Of a DNA stretch of 64,000 bases, positions 8,568 through 17,380 are shown one piece after another (the stretch's first letter is position 1; the number at the start of each line of letters is the position of its first letter). The translations under genes and the position numbers were made by a program. The notes beneath the pieces were generated by a model. The model did no database searches, was not told the DNA's origin, and saw only the letters and a program-made list of their open reading frames with translations. The stretch comes from Leptolyngbya sp. O-77 (lineage in GTDB: Bacteria > Cyanobacteriota > Cyanobacteriia > Elainellales > Elainellaceae), in the NCBI RefSeq assembly GCF_001548395.1, contig NZ_AP017367.1:4377001-4441000 (forward strand). Reading direction: 5' to 3'.

Positions 8568-9878
8568 ATGACTCCAATTCCGACTGTGCTAGAGGCGAGC
8601 AAACCGCCTCGTCTCAATGCGCCAACGGTTCACCGACTCCCGGATGGGTTAACCATTGTTGCCGAACAAATTCCCGTAGAAGCTGTGAACCTGAGCCTGT
8701 GGCTGGGGGTGGGGTCTGCGGTTGAAACAGATGCCATCAACGGCATGGCGCATTTTCTGGAGCATATGGTGTTTAAGGGCACGGCCCGGCTCCAGAGTGG
8801 CGAGTTTGAGCGGCTGATCGAACAGCGTGGCGCAGTCACCAATGCCGCCACCAGCCAGGACTACACCCATTACTACATCACCACGGCTCCGCAGGATTTT
8901 GCAGCGCTGGCCCCGCACCAGATCGAGGTGGTGCTGAACGCCGCGATTCCCGATGAAGCCTTTGAGCGAGAGCGCCATGTGATTTTGGAAGAAATTCGCC
9001 GGGCAAACGACAATCCGCAGCGACGCACGTTCTACCGGGCGATGGAGATGACTTTTGGGCGATCGCCCTACCGCCGCCCGGTTCTCGGTCCTGCCTCTGT
9101 GATTGAAGCGCTCACGGCGCAGCAGATGCGCGACTTTCACCAGACCTGGTATCAGCCGCAATCCATGACTGCCGTGGCGGTCGGCAACCTGCCCGTTGAG
9201 CAATTGGTGGAAATCGTGGCGGAGGGCTTCGCGCAGACCCAAGCGCATCGGGTCCAGCCCGCCCCCCCGACCCTGCAAGAGCCGCTGCACACCGAGCCAG
9301 AGCCGCCGTTTCAGTCTATCCATCGCTATGAGCAGACCGATCCCACCCTCCAGCAGGCTCGACTGGTGATGACCTGGCGCGTGCCGGGGATGGACAGCCT
9401 GCCCCAGACCTACGCGCTGGATGTGTTGGCATCGGTGCTGTCGCAGGGACGAACCTCGCGGCTAGTGCGCGATCTGCGGGAAGATCGGCGGCTGGTGTCG
9501 GGCATTTCTGCTAGCAACATGACTTACACCCATCAGGGCGTGTTCTATATTTCTGCCCAGTTGCCCGCTGAGAATCTGGACGAGGTGGAAGCGGCGATCG
9601 CCCAGCATATCCGCCGTCTGCAAACCGAACCCGTCACCGACTTCGAGATTCAGCGTATCCGCACCCTCGTCGCCAACCGCTTTGTGTTTGGCAACGAAAC
9701 ACCCGGCGATCGCGCTGGGCTTTATGGCTATTATCATTCTGTCGTCGGCGATTTGCAGCCTGCCCTGCTCTATCCCACCCACATCCAGTCCGTCGAAGCT
9801 GCTGACCTGATGGCTGCCGCCCAGTGCTACCTCTCTCCCGATGCCTACAGCGTGGTCATCCTTAAGCCTGAGACCTGA
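8568..9878 (+). CDS. M16 family zinc metallopeptidase (insulinase/processing peptidase type)
   Basis: A 436-residue M16B-like peptidase. The inverted zinc motif HFLEH is at residues 62-66, with the third ligand in VILEEIRR near residue 142. This is the N-terminal catalytic half plus the inactive C-terminal half (RTSRLVRDLREDR near residue 295), the usual architecture of a single-chain bacterial processing peptidase. Homologues degrade or trim peptides, often transit-peptide-like or oligopeptide substrates. No signal peptide is evident, so it is probably cytoplasmic. It is followed after 24 bp by a fructosamine-kinase-like gene on the same strand, so the two are probably co-transcribed. Confidence 0.9.
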   Translation: MTPIPTVLEASKPPRLNAPTVHRLPDGLTIVAEQIPVEAVNLSLWLGVGSAVETDAINGMAHFLEHMVFKGTARLQSGEFERLIEQRGAVTNAATSQDYTHYYITTAPQDFAALAPHQIEVVLNAAIPDEAFERERHVILEEIRRANDNPQRRTFYRAMEMTFGRSPYRRPVLGPASVIEALTAQQMRDFHQTWYQPQSMTAVAVGNLPVEQLVEIVAEGFAQTQAHRVQPAPPTLQEPLHTEPEPPFQSIHRYEQTDPTLQQARLVMTWRVPGMDSLPQTYALDVLASVLSQGRTSRLVRDLREDRRLVSGISASNMTYTHQGVFYISAQLPAENLDEVEAAIAQHIRRLQTEPVTDFEIQRIRTLVANRFVFGNETPGDRAGLYGYYHSVVGDLQPALLYPTHIQSVEAADLMAAAQCYLSPDAYSVVILKPET

Positions 9879-9902
9879 TCCTCCACCCCTTATCCCTGCT
9901 TC

Positions 9903-10772
9903 ATGTGGAATGCGATCGCCGATCACATCCGCCAAGTCACCGGAGCGCCGCTGGGCAGCCTGCGGCAGCGCCCCGTTGGCGGCGGCAGCATCAACCAGGG
10001 TTACGCGCTGACAGATGAGCGCCATGCCTATTTCGTCAAGCTGAACCAGGCGACTCGTGTGGCCATGTTTGAGGCAGAAGCTCTAGGGCTACGCCAGATG
10101 GCGGCGACCCGCACGATTCGTGTGCCGCAGCCGCTCTGTTGGGGCACGGCAAATGGCTCGGCGTATCTGGTTCTGGAATGGTTGGACTTTGGCTATGGCA
10201 CGCACCGCAGTTGGGCGGAGATGGGGCGCAACCTAGCGGCGATGCACCGGGTCACGAGCGATCGCGGCTTTGGATGGGAGATGGACAACACCATCGGCTC
10301 CACGCCCCAGCCCAACCCCTGGACGGCAAGCTGGGTGGATTTTTGGGCAGAGCATCGCATCGGTTACCAGCTTCATTTAGCGAAAAAACGCGGCGGACAC
10401 TTTCCAGAGGGCGATCGCCTTCTGGACGCAATTCCCAAGCTGCTCCAGGGACACAACCCTCTACCCTCGCTGGTTCACGGCGATCTGTGGTCGGGCAATG
10501 CCGCCGTCACGAAGCTAGAGGAACCCGTCATCTTTGACCCAGCCACCTACTTTGGCGATCGCGAGGTCGATCTCGCTATGACCGAACTCTTCGGCAGCTT
10601 CCCCAACGATTTCTATCGCGCCTACAACGAAGCCTTTCCCCTGGAACCCGGCTACGCCCAGCGCAAAACGCTCTACAACCTGTATCACATCCTGAATCAC
10701 TTCAACCTCTTTGGCAGCGGCTATGAAGGGCAGGCGAGAAGGATGATAGAGGGTTTGCTGAGGCTGGTGTGA
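9903..10772 (+). CDS. Fructosamine kinase/ketosamine-3-kinase family protein
   Basis: A 289-residue protein of the fructosamine-3-kinase family, related to aminoglycoside phosphotransferases. The family phosphorylates ketosamines on glycated proteins or free amino sugars, which destabilises and removes the adduct. Visible motifs are GGGSINQGY near the N-terminus (the nucleotide loop), YFVKLN with the ATP-contacting lysine, the catalytic loop HGDLWSGN near residues 192-199, and FDPATYFGDREVDLAM with the metal-binding aspartate. Length and motif order match the family. It is probably in an operon with the M16 peptidase 24 bp upstream. Confidence 0.88.
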   Translation: MWNAIADHIRQVTGAPLGSLRQRPVGGGSINQGYALTDERHAYFVKLNQATRVAMFEAEALGLRQMAATRTIRVPQPLCWGTANGSAYLVLEWLDFGYGTHRSWAEMGRNLAAMHRVTSDRGFGWEMDNTIGSTPQPNPWTASWVDFWAEHRIGYQLHLAKKRGGHFPEGDRLLDAIPKLLQGHNPLPSLVHGDLWSGNAAVTKLEEPVIFDPATYFGDREVDLAMTELFGSFPNDFYRAYNEAFPLEPGYAQRKTLYNLYHILNHFNLFGSGYEGQARRMIEGLLRLV

Positions 10773-10782
10773 GAGAGGTAAT

Positions 10783-10835
10783 AGAGTGATGGATGTAGTG
10801 GAGTGACGGAGTGATGGAGTGACGGAGTGATGGAG
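10783..10835. repeat. 8-bp tandem repeat (gagtgaYg)
   Basis: Just after the fructosamine kinase stop, units gagtgatg and gagtgacg alternate. Four perfect units occupy 10801-10832, with degenerate copies before them. Its role is unknown; it could be slippage-prone. Confidence 0.7.
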
Positions 10836-10877
10836 ATTAAGTTTTCTCTGCCTCTTTCTCTCTCCTGCTGTCTCCTC

Positions 10878-10911
10878 AACCCAACCCCCAACCCCTAACC
10901 CCCAACCCCTA
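10878..10911. repeat. C-rich 14-mer tandem repeat at 3' end of the debranching gene
   Basis: The plus strand reads CCCCCAACCCCTAA in tandem; the minus strand is G-rich. The repeat encodes the last residues of the debranching-like protein (LGVGG and stop). The same unit, in the opposite orientation, lies upstream of that gene at 13070-13109. Confidence 0.75.
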
Positions 10912-12994
10912 GATCCTCCCAGTGCCGCACTAGCTCCGCGACCGACCAGGCCTGGGCGATCGCCCCTTGCGGATCGTGCGGCGGGTCACCGTCGAAGATT
11001 TCGGAGATGGAGCCGAGGCAGGCTTGGTTGGTGAAGTGGTCGAGCAAGGGCTGGGCATCCCACGGCAGCGGCTCGTTGGGATAAAACCGCTGCCAGGCGC
11101 GAATGAAGGGCCCGATTAGCCAGCTCCAGACGGTGCCCTGATGATAGGCGTGGTCACGATGCACGGGGTCGCCGATGTAGCGGCCGACGTATTGGGGATC
11201 GCTGGGATCGAGCGATCGCAGTCCATAGGGGGTCAAGAGGCGATCGCGGGCGGTCACTAGCGCCTTTTTGCCTTGCAGGTCAGAAAATCCGCAATGGCTG
11301 AGCGACAGCGCAATCACGGCATTTGGGCGAATCTGCACGCTGGGATTATCGCCGGGGTCGATCAGGTCATATAGATAGCCCAGCCGTCCGTTCCAGAACT
11401 TTTGCAGAGAGGCTTTCACCTGCTCGGCCTGCTGCCCATAGCGGCGGGCGTGGTTAGCATAGTTGGCGGGTTCTTCGCCGTTGCCGCCTTTTTCGGCCAG
11501 CCAGGTGGCCCAGCGCTCCGCCCAGCACAGCGCCGAATACCACAAGGCGTTGATTTCTACACACTTGCCCTGGCGCGGCGTGGCGGGTTCGCCATTCACC
11601 ACAGCATCCATCCAGGTCAGCGCAAACCCCGGATGCTCCCAAGTCACCAGCCCGTCCATCGCGTCGATGCGGATATTGTAGGACGTACCCGTGGCAAAGG
11701 ATTTATGGATTTGCCGGACGACGGGATATTGCTGCACCAAAAAGTCCCAATCCTGGCTAGCTTCCAGGTACAGGCCCAGAACCTCTACCCACCACAGCGC
11801 TGCGTCGATGCTGTTGTAAATCGGGTGTGCGCCATTGTCGGGGAAGGTGTTGGGAATCAGCCCGCCCTGGCAGTATTTGCCAAACGACTCCAGCAGCCCC
11901 CGCGCTAGGTCAAACCGCTGCGTCGCCAAACACAGCCCCGGCAGGGCGATCAGCGTGTCGCGGCCCCAGTCGCTAAACCAGTGATAGCCCGCAATCACCG
12001 TCGGGCCGCCAATAGAGGCGCGATAGGCGATGAACTGGTCGCTGGCGCGGAGCAGGGCGGCGAGTGCTGACTCTGCGGGGGAAAGATGGGGCGCAGCAAA
12101 GGCGACGGCGGGCGATCGCCCCCGTTCAGTCGTCTTCAGCATTGGCATAAAGACTTGTCTGAGTCGCGCCTGTTCTGCCTGGAGCGCGGCTTCAAACGTC
12201 TCGTTACTAGGCGGCGCGAAGGGGCGCAGCGGATTTATGGTGCGGACGCGAGCCTCTAGTACCAGGCTCTGCCCCGGATGGAGCAGTATTGCCAGATGTC
12301 CGGGGCTGTACAAATCTTCGCGATCGCCCAGGCCGCGCCGCGTCTCTTCGGGATAGCGATAGTCCCAATACCATGTCCCGTCGGGGTAATAGTCGCCCTG
12401 GCTCCAGCTCAGTTGCCAGGACGTGCCCACCCAACTGCCGCGCGTCGCCTGGATCGACACACGGTTGGGTTCGACCAGTTGCGAAAAGTTCAAGTCGGAA
12501 GCGGGGTCAGAACTGGCGTGCTGTTGATGGTGAAAGTTGCGATCGCCCACCAGCGGCCGCAGGTTCACCCAGGCAGGCTCCCGACCGGCATAGCGATAGC
12601 GAATGTAAACCTGATGTTGCAATCGGGGTTCGGGTTTGCCGTCGGGATGGGGCAACAGCCCGTGCGTCATCAAAATTTCGCGGGTCAGCGTCCAGTTCGT
12701 CGTGCCCCAAACCCACGTCGGCACGGGGTCAATCGAAAAAGATTGCAGCAGCTTGTAGCCCACAGGCGACACCGAGCCGCTGCCCCAATAGTTTGTACCC
12801 AGCGGATAGCCCTCACCCGCAATATCCAGATACGCCTCCACTCGTGACAGCAGCAGCGTCCGCTGACCCGGCGGCGACACCGCTGCAAACAGCCAGCCGT
12901 GATAGGTGCGCGTGTGTGCGTCAGCAACGGTGCCGCTGGCGAAGCTGCCCAAGCCGTTGGTCAGGAGCCATTCGCGGGTATCTAGAAAGTCCAT
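10895..12994 (-). CDS. Amylo-alpha-1,6-glucosidase/glycogen debranching-like enzyme
   Basis: A 699-residue protein with an N-terminal glycogen-debranching domain (EWLLTNGLGSFASGTVADAHTRTYHGWL at its start) and a C-terminal (alpha/alpha)6 toroid like the glucosidase half of eukaryotic debranching enzyme. The C-terminal half holds YHWFSDWGRDTLIALPG, IYNSIDAALWWVE and HQGTVWSWLIGPF. The acidic residues in DWGRDT and near DAMDGLVTWE are the expected catalytic or binding residues. It would hydrolyse alpha-1,6 branch stubs in glycogen or malto-oligosaccharides in the cytoplasm. It starts at ATG 12994. It stands alone, and both ends are bordered by the same G-rich 14-mer repeat. Confidence 0.88.
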   Translation of the reverse strand: MDFLDTREWLLTNGLGSFASGTVADAHTRTYHGWLFAAVSPPGQRTLLLSRVEAYLDIAGEGYPLGTNYWGSGSVSPVGYKLLQSFSIDPVPTWVWGTTNWTLTREILMTHGLLPHPDGKPEPRLQHQVYIRYRYAGREPAWVNLRPLVGDRNFHHQQHASSDPASDLNFSQLVEPNRVSIQATRGSWVGTSWQLSWSQGDYYPDGTWYWDYRYPEETRRGLGDREDLYSPGHLAILLHPGQSLVLEARVRTINPLRPFAPPSNETFEAALQAEQARLRQVFMPMLKTTERGRSPAVAFAAPHLSPAESALAALLRASDQFIAYRASIGGPTVIAGYHWFSDWGRDTLIALPGLCLATQRFDLARGLLESFGKYCQGGLIPNTFPDNGAHPIYNSIDAALWWVEVLGLYLEASQDWDFLVQQYPVVRQIHKSFATGTSYNIRIDAMDGLVTWEHPGFALTWMDAVVNGEPATPRQGKCVEINALWYSALCWAERWATWLAEKGGNGEEPANYANHARRYGQQAEQVKASLQKFWNGRLGYLYDLIDPGDNPSVQIRPNAVIALSLSHCGFSDLQGKKALVTARDRLLTPYGLRSLDPSDPQYVGRYIGDPVHRDHAYHQGTVWSWLIGPFIRAWQRFYPNEPLPWDAQPLLDHFTNQACLGSISEIFDGDPPHDPQGAIAQAWSVAELVRHWEDLGVGG

Positions 12995-13069
12995 AAGGGT
13001 GTAAAGGCTAAGCGAACCGCTAGTCTACTACAGGCGCAACTCGCGAAGAATTAAGACTGTATGAGGAAA

Positions 13070-13109
13070 TTAGGGGTTGGGGGTTAGGGGTTGGGGGTTA
13101 GGGGTTGGG
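13070..13109. repeat. G-rich 14-mer tandem repeat (TTAGGGGTTGGGGG)
   Basis: Nearly three copies of TTAGGGGTTGGGGG lie upstream of the leftward debranching-like gene. This is the same unit as at 10878-10911 but inverted. It has four or more G-tracts and could form a G-quadruplex. It resembles the short tandemly repeated heptamers known from cyanobacteria. Confidence 0.8.
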
Positions 13110-13208
13110 TTCAAGCTGATTTTTGGTGCGCGGTGTAAGAAAATCCAGCCCTTTCAGGCAGCTTCTCCAGGCCGCGTCAAGATAGGCGCAAAAACTTTAG
13201 TCAAAATC

Positions 13209-13233
13209 GTTATGACTATGATATAGTCGTAAC
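13209..13233. promoter_or_regulatory. 25-bp palindrome upstream of 2-Cys peroxiredoxin, candidate operator
   Basis: Arms GTTATGACTAT and ATAGTCGTAAC flank a 3-bp centre, with 10 of 11 arm positions symmetric. The palindrome contains -10-like hexamers (TATGAT, TATAGT) and sits about 105 bp before the peroxiredoxin ATG. An oxidant-responsive regulator such as a Fur/PerR-type protein is a reasonable guess, but the sequence is not a textbook PerR or Fur box. Confidence 0.5.
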
Positions 13234-13337
13234 AGTTCTCAATCTCGGAACTGTGGCGAGGCAATGCCGAACGTTGCTCGCCAGATTATCTAAGGAAACT
13301 ATAGACGCATTAGGAAGTTCTAAGGAGAGTACGTTTC

Positions 13338-13940
13338 ATGACTCACAGCACCGAATGTCTTCGCGTTGGTCAAGCGGCACCTGACTTTACCGCCGAAGCA
13401 GTGGTCGATCAAGAATTTAAGACCATCAAGCTGTCTGACTATCGCGGCAAATACGTCGTTCTGTTCTTCTATCCTCTGGACTTCACCTTTGTCTGCCCGA
13501 CGGAAATCACCGCTTTCAGCGATCGCCACGCCGATTTCAAAGCCATCAACACCGAAATTCTGGGCGTATCGGTAGACAGCGTGTTCTCTCACCTCGCCTG
13601 GATTCAGACCGACCGCAAGAGCGGCGGCGTGGGCGACCTGAACTATCCCCTCGTGGCTGATATCAAGAAAGAAGTCAGCGCTGCTTACAATGTGCTAGAT
13701 CCCGAAGCGGGCGTTGCGCTGCGCGGTCTGTTCATCATCGACAAAGATGGCATCATTCAGCACGCCACCATCAACAACCTCGCCTTTGGCCGCAACGTGG
13801 ACGAAACCCTCCGCGTGCTGCAAGCGATCCAGTATGTGCAGTCTCACCCCGATGAAGTGTGCCCTGCCAACTGGAAGCCCGGCGATGCCACGATGAACCC
13901 CGACCCTGTGAAGTCGAAGGAATTCTTCGCCGCTGTGTAG
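13338..13940 (+). CDS. 2-Cys peroxiredoxin
   Basis: A 200-residue typical 2-Cys peroxiredoxin that reduces H2O2 and organic peroxides with thioredoxin-derived electrons. The peroxidatic Cys53 lies in FTFVCPTE and the resolving Cys175 in EVCPANWKPG, with the conserved FYPLDFTF before the first. The over-oxidation-sensitive GGLG motif reads GGVG and the C-terminal YF motif reads FF, so partial sensitivity to hyperoxidation is possible. A good ribosome site AAGGAG lies 11 bp before ATG 13338. A near-perfect palindrome upstream suggests redox control, and a strong terminator follows. Confidence 0.95.
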   Translation: MTHSTECLRVGQAAPDFTAEAVVDQEFKTIKLSDYRGKYVVLFFYPLDFTFVCPTEITAFSDRHADFKAINTEILGVSVDSVFSHLAWIQTDRKSGGVGDLNYPLVADIKKEVSAAYNVLDPEAGVALRGLFIIDKDGIIQHATINNLAFGRNVDETLRVLQAIQYVQSHPDEVCPANWKPGDATMNPDPVKSKEFFAAV

Positions 13941-14005
13941 GTTTGGCGTAAGGTTTGGCTGTCTCGGTGAGCGTTCCGCAATGGATGCTCTGTAATTGCA
14001 AGACG

Positions 14006-14034
14006 GGAGGGTGCATTGCATCCTCCTTTTTTTT
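14006..14034 (+). terminator. Rho-independent terminator of the peroxiredoxin gene
   Basis: GGAGG and CCTCC arms (14006-14010 and 14022-14026) extend through GTGCA/TGCAT into a very tight loop and are followed by eight T residues. It lies about 65 bp after the peroxiredoxin stop. Confidence 0.88.
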
Positions 14035-14129
14035 GGGAAAGGGCAATTTTTCAACAGAGTGCGGATGCTGTTTTTCTCTAAACTAAAATCCATAGCATCG
14101 AACCATCAACGTTAGAGCTTACCCAGTTG

Positions 14130-14166
14130 GATGGTTTTTCGCGGGCGCAGCGCACGAAAAATCATC
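14130..14166. other. Stable hairpin, 12-bp arms
   Basis: GATGGTTTTTCG pairs with CGAAAAATCATC (one G-T pair) around a 13-base GC-rich loop. It lies about 65 bp upstream of the secreted hypothetical protein gene. It could be a leader structure or a leftward terminator; there is no clear T-run on the plus strand. Confidence 0.45.
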
Positions 14167-14231
14167 TAAAATCCACGAAACTTGTTTCAACTGCGTAAGC
14201 CTTGAAAGTTTTTAATGAACAGGAGTAGGCC

Positions 14232-14693
14232 GTGAGGATTTTATATGGGCTGTCGGTGGCGGTGCTGGTGACGCTAGGTGGGGTGGGTGCAGCGGGGGCA
14301 AATCTGCCGCTCCAAGTTGGGGCATATCAGGCGGAAAATCGCAGCGCCCGCGTGGCAACGCTGAATGATCGCCTCTGTGTGCAGTTTTTTTCGCTGGGAA
14401 CCATCGTGACGGCATCGATCGACCGTAGGCCCAATTCCCTGGGCGTTTATCATATTGAGCGGATGGATCAGGTGCTGGTGCAGCCGGATGTGCGATCGCT
14501 CTTGATTGGCCCACCGCATGAACTCGTCGTCTACACGCGAGTCGAGAACGTGCCGCCGGGGACGAATGTGCTGCTGCAAGAATGCCTGACCTCTCGGCGA
14601 GAATACCTGAACCAGACGAACGCAGTCGGCAGCCTGGAACCGGATGCGCTGGGTCAGACAGACTTTTACTCGGATAGCCTTCTAGGAAACTGA
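14232..14693 (+). CDS. Hypothetical secreted protein
   Basis: 153 residues from GTG 14232; an AGGAG ribosome site about 8 bp upstream supports this start. The N-terminus is a signal peptide (hydrophobic core LYGLSVAVLVTLGGVGA, cleavage probably after AGA near residue 22). The mature part has no domain I recognise. It has two cysteines about 68 residues apart (in DRLCVQF and LLQECLTS), which could form a disulfide outside the cytoplasm. The rimM gene starts 4 bp after the stop, so the two are very likely co-transcribed. Confidence 0.7.
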   Translation: MRILYGLSVAVLVTLGGVGAAGANLPLQVGAYQAENRSARVATLNDRLCVQFFSLGTIVTASIDRRPNSLGVYHIERMDQVLVQPDVRSLLIGPPHELVVYTRVENVPPGTNVLLQECLTSRREYLNQTNAVGSLEPDALGQTDFYSDSLLGN

Positions 14694-14697
14694 ACGC

Positions 14698-15264
14698 ATG
14701 GCATCAGAAACGGCTAATTCTCCAGAATCCAACGCTGACTGGATGGAAGTTGGGCGCATTGTCGGGGTGCAGGGCCTCAAAGGCGAGGTGCGCGTCTATC
14801 CGGATTCCGACTTTCCGGAGCGGTTTCTGGAGCCGGGGATGCGCTGGCTGCGATCGCCCGGAGCCGTCGCTCCCAAGCCTGTAGAACTGGTGTCTGGGCG
14901 GCTGCTGGCAGGAAAAAATCTGTATGTAGTGAAGTTTGCCGAAGTGGGCGATCGCACTCAAGCAGAGGCCCTGCGCGGCGCGGTAATGCTGGTTCCAGCG
15001 GGCGATCGCCTCCCGCTAGCGCCAGACGAGTTCCACGTCCGCGACCTGATCGGGCTGGAAGTCTGGCACCAGGTCACGCAAACCCAGGTGGGCACGGTTA
15101 TAGATTTGATTGCCGCAGGCAATGACCTGCTAGAAGTGAAACTGTTAGCGCCGCAGGGTAAAACGACCACTGTGCTGATTCCCTTTGTGAGGGCGATCGT
15201 GCCCGTGGTCGATTTGCCCAGTCGCCGCCTCGAAATCACTCCACCCGATGGACTCCTGCCTTAA
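14698..15264 (+). CDS. rimM: Ribosome maturation factor RimM
   Basis: A 188-residue 16S rRNA-processing protein. It has an N-terminal RimM barrel (EVGRIVGVQGLKGEVRVYP) and a C-terminal PRC-barrel domain (FHVRDLIGLEV near residue 110, ending IPFVRAIVPVVDLPSRRLEI). RimM helps mature the 30S head by binding ribosomal protein S19. It starts 4 bp after the preceding secreted-protein gene. Length and domain order are normal. Confidence 0.95.
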   Translation: MASETANSPESNADWMEVGRIVGVQGLKGEVRVYPDSDFPERFLEPGMRWLRSPGAVAPKPVELVSGRLLAGKNLYVVKFAEVGDRTQAEALRGAVMLVPAGDRLPLAPDEFHVRDLIGLEVWHQVTQTQVGTVIDLIAAGNDLLEVKLLAPQGKTTTVLIPFVRAIVPVVDLPSRRLEITPPDGLLP

Positions 15265-15372
15265 AGAGGAGAGAAGCCTCAGAAGTCTTCTCCTACTTTC
15301 TCTTACTTAAGGGGGATTTAAGGATTGAGGGAGATCTCAGGGCGATCGCCTCACCAAAACTCAAACCAGCCC

Positions 15373-16719
15373 CTAAGCCGTTGCCTTCAGCAGGTCAGTC
15401 AGCATCGACACCATCTGGTCAATATGGTGCTTCTCAATCATCAGCGGCGGCGATAGGGCAATAATGTCGCCCGTGGTGCGGATTAATAGACCCTGCTCAT
15501 AGGCCCGCACAAACACATCAAAGGCGCGGGCGGTCGGCTTGCCCGGAATCGGCTCTAGCTCGATGCCGCCCACCAGACCCAGATTGCGAACGTCGATGAC
15601 GTGGGGCAGCCCCTTCAGCGAGTGCAGCGCGTCTTGCCAGTAGCCCGACAGGTCGTTTGCCCGCTGGAATAGACCGTCTTCTTCATAGACATCCAGCGTC
15701 GCTAGGGCCGCCGCGCAGGCCACCGGATGCCCGGAGTAAGTGTAGCCGTGGAATAGCTCGATGGCGTTTTCGGGCCCGTGCATAAAGGCATCGTAGATAT
15801 GCTTGCGGACGAAAACCGCGCCCATCGGCACGGTGCCGTTGGTAATGCCCTTCGCGACGGTGATCATGTCGGGCAGCACGCCAAAATAGTCTGCTGCAAA
15901 AGGCGCACCCAGCCGCCCAAAGCCCGTAATCACCTCGTCAAAAATCAGCAAAATGCCATACTTGTCGCAAATGTCCCGCAGGCGTTGCAAGTAGCCGACA
16001 GGGGGAATCAGCACGCCCGTCGAACCGGCCACAGGCTCCACAATCACTGCCGCAATGTTCGACGCATCGTGCAGCGCGACGATTCGCTCCAGGTCATCGG
16101 CCAGGTGTGCGCCCCAGGCAGGCTGTCCTTTGCTAAAGGCGTTGTGTTCCAGGCTGTGGGTGTGGGGCAGATGGTCTACGCCCGTCAGCAGCCCGCCAAA
16201 GAACTTGCGGACGGTGGGAATGCCGCCGACGGAGATGCCGCCAAAATTAACGCCGTGATAGCCGCGCTCGCGCCCGATCAGCCGCTGGCGAGTGCCGTCG
16301 CCTTTAGCCCGGTGATAGGCGATCGCAATTTTCAGCGCCGACTCCACCGCCTCCGAGCCAGAGTTTGCAAAAAACACATGGTCGAGATCGCCTGGCAGCA
16401 TCTTCGCCAGCCGATCTGCCAGTTGAAACGCGCCCGGATGCCCCATCTGAAAGGCGGGCGCATAGTCCATTGTGTTGACCTGGCGGCTGACGGCTTCGGC
16501 AATTTTGACGCGGCAGTGTCCGGCATTGACGCACCATAGCCCCGCCGTGCCATCCAGCACTTGCCGCCCATCAACGGTCGTATAGTGCATGTCCTTCGCT
16601 GCGACAAATAGCCGGGGCTGCGCCTTAAACTGGCGATTCGCCGTAAACGGCATCCAAAATGCCTCCATCTCCGCCGGAGTGCTGGCGGCCCAAACTGGGT
16701 GGGTCAATTCTTGCACCAT
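15373..16719 (-). CDS. Class-III aminotransferase, omega-amino acid:pyruvate type
   Basis: A 448-residue PLP enzyme close to beta-alanine:pyruvate (omega-amino acid:pyruvate) transaminases. The N-terminal AFWMPFTANRQFK and DGRQVLDGTAGLWCVNAGH match this subgroup. LIFDEVITGFGRLG holds the PLP-ring aspartate and TVAKGITNGTVPMGAV holds the Schiff-base lysine. It would move amino groups from omega-amino acids or amines to pyruvate, giving alanine and a semialdehyde. It is convergent with rimM and upstream of nothing obviously related. The exact amine donor cannot be read from sequence. Confidence 0.9.
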   Translation of the reverse strand: MVQELTHPVWAASTPAEMEAFWMPFTANRQFKAQPRLFVAAKDMHYTTVDGRQVLDGTAGLWCVNAGHCRVKIAEAVSRQVNTMDYAPAFQMGHPGAFQLADRLAKMLPGDLDHVFFANSGSEAVESALKIAIAYHRAKGDGTRQRLIGRERGYHGVNFGGISVGGIPTVRKFFGGLLTGVDHLPHTHSLEHNAFSKGQPAWGAHLADDLERIVALHDASNIAAVIVEPVAGSTGVLIPPVGYLQRLRDICDKYGILLIFDEVITGFGRLGAPFAADYFGVLPDMITVAKGITNGTVPMGAVFVRKHIYDAFMHGPENAIELFHGYTYSGHPVACAAALATLDVYEEDGLFQRANDLSGYWQDALHSLKGLPHVIDVRNLGLVGGIELEPIPGKPTARAFDVFVRAYEQGLLIRTTGDIIALSPPLMIEKHHIDQMVSMLTDLLKATA

Positions 16720-16944
16720 AATGCTGCATCGCTCCTCGCCAAATGGCTTCAGTTAAATAGCCTTCAAACGTCTGAAATACTTACCATTCAGCCATTCTAG
16801 CGCCCGCCATCACTACCTACCCCCAATTATGTCCATCCATTAACACGGCGTAAGACGAAGGGGGCAATTGAGATTACTGGGATGAGGGAGATTGTTGGGC
16901 TTTGAACCTCCCACCGTGTCACCTCCATTCCTTTGTCCCCTTGC

Positions 16945-16950
16945 TATACT
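16945..16950 (+). promoter_or_regulatory. Probable -10 box of the ssrA promoter
   Basis: TATACT lies about 26 bp before the mature tmRNA 5' end. This would leave a leader of roughly 20 nt to be removed by RNase P. No convincing -35 is seen. Confidence 0.4.
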
Positions 16951-16976
16951 GTAAGCAGGCGCACAAGTGCCCTTAT

Positions 16977-17365
16977 GGGGCTGTCACGGTTTCGACGTTT
17001 TGGCGAACACTACCTTGTGATGCAGGCCGAGAGCGGGCTACCTCTCGTTAATCAATGGCTCAAACCAACGTACATGCGAACAACATCGTACCTTTTGCTC
17101 GTAAGCGCGTAGCTGTTGCTGCCGCCTAACAACCTCCTTACGGTTCGAGCGTCTGCGATTTGACTCCGTTAAGGATTGCAGACCAACCCCCAACGGATGC
17201 TCCGGATGATTGCCTCTGGTCAATCTCCGGCTAAGACTTTACCAGAGCATCCCACTGTCCGGGATAAGTGACAGTCCCCGCCCTGAGGGTAACCAGGGCT
17301 AAGCCTGTGAATGAGTGAGGTACTAATACCCAAGGCGGACAGGAGTTCGACTCTCCTCAGCTCCA
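16977..17365 (+). ncRNA. ssrA: tmRNA (transfer-messenger RNA)
   Basis: A one-piece tmRNA. The 5' GGGGCTG pairs with CAGCTCC at 17358-17364 (one G-U), and A17365 is the discriminator. The conserved 5' stretch GTCACGGTTTCGAC and the T-arm GGAGTTCGACTCTCC are present. The tag frame begins at 17076 and reads ANNIVPFARKRVAVAAA, then TAA at 17127-17129; the ANNIV core is typical of cyanobacteria. CCA is not encoded, because ACTTC follows the acceptor stem, so it must be added. With SmpB it rescues stalled ribosomes and tags nascent chains for proteolysis. Confidence 0.96.
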
Positions 17366-17380
17366 CTTCTTATATCGAAA

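Noticed and set aside
10783..10911. Possible CRISPR or other array after the fructosamine kinase gene
   Set aside because: Units are 8 and 14 bp with no spacers; these are simple tandem repeats. No CRISPR array was seen anywhere in the window.
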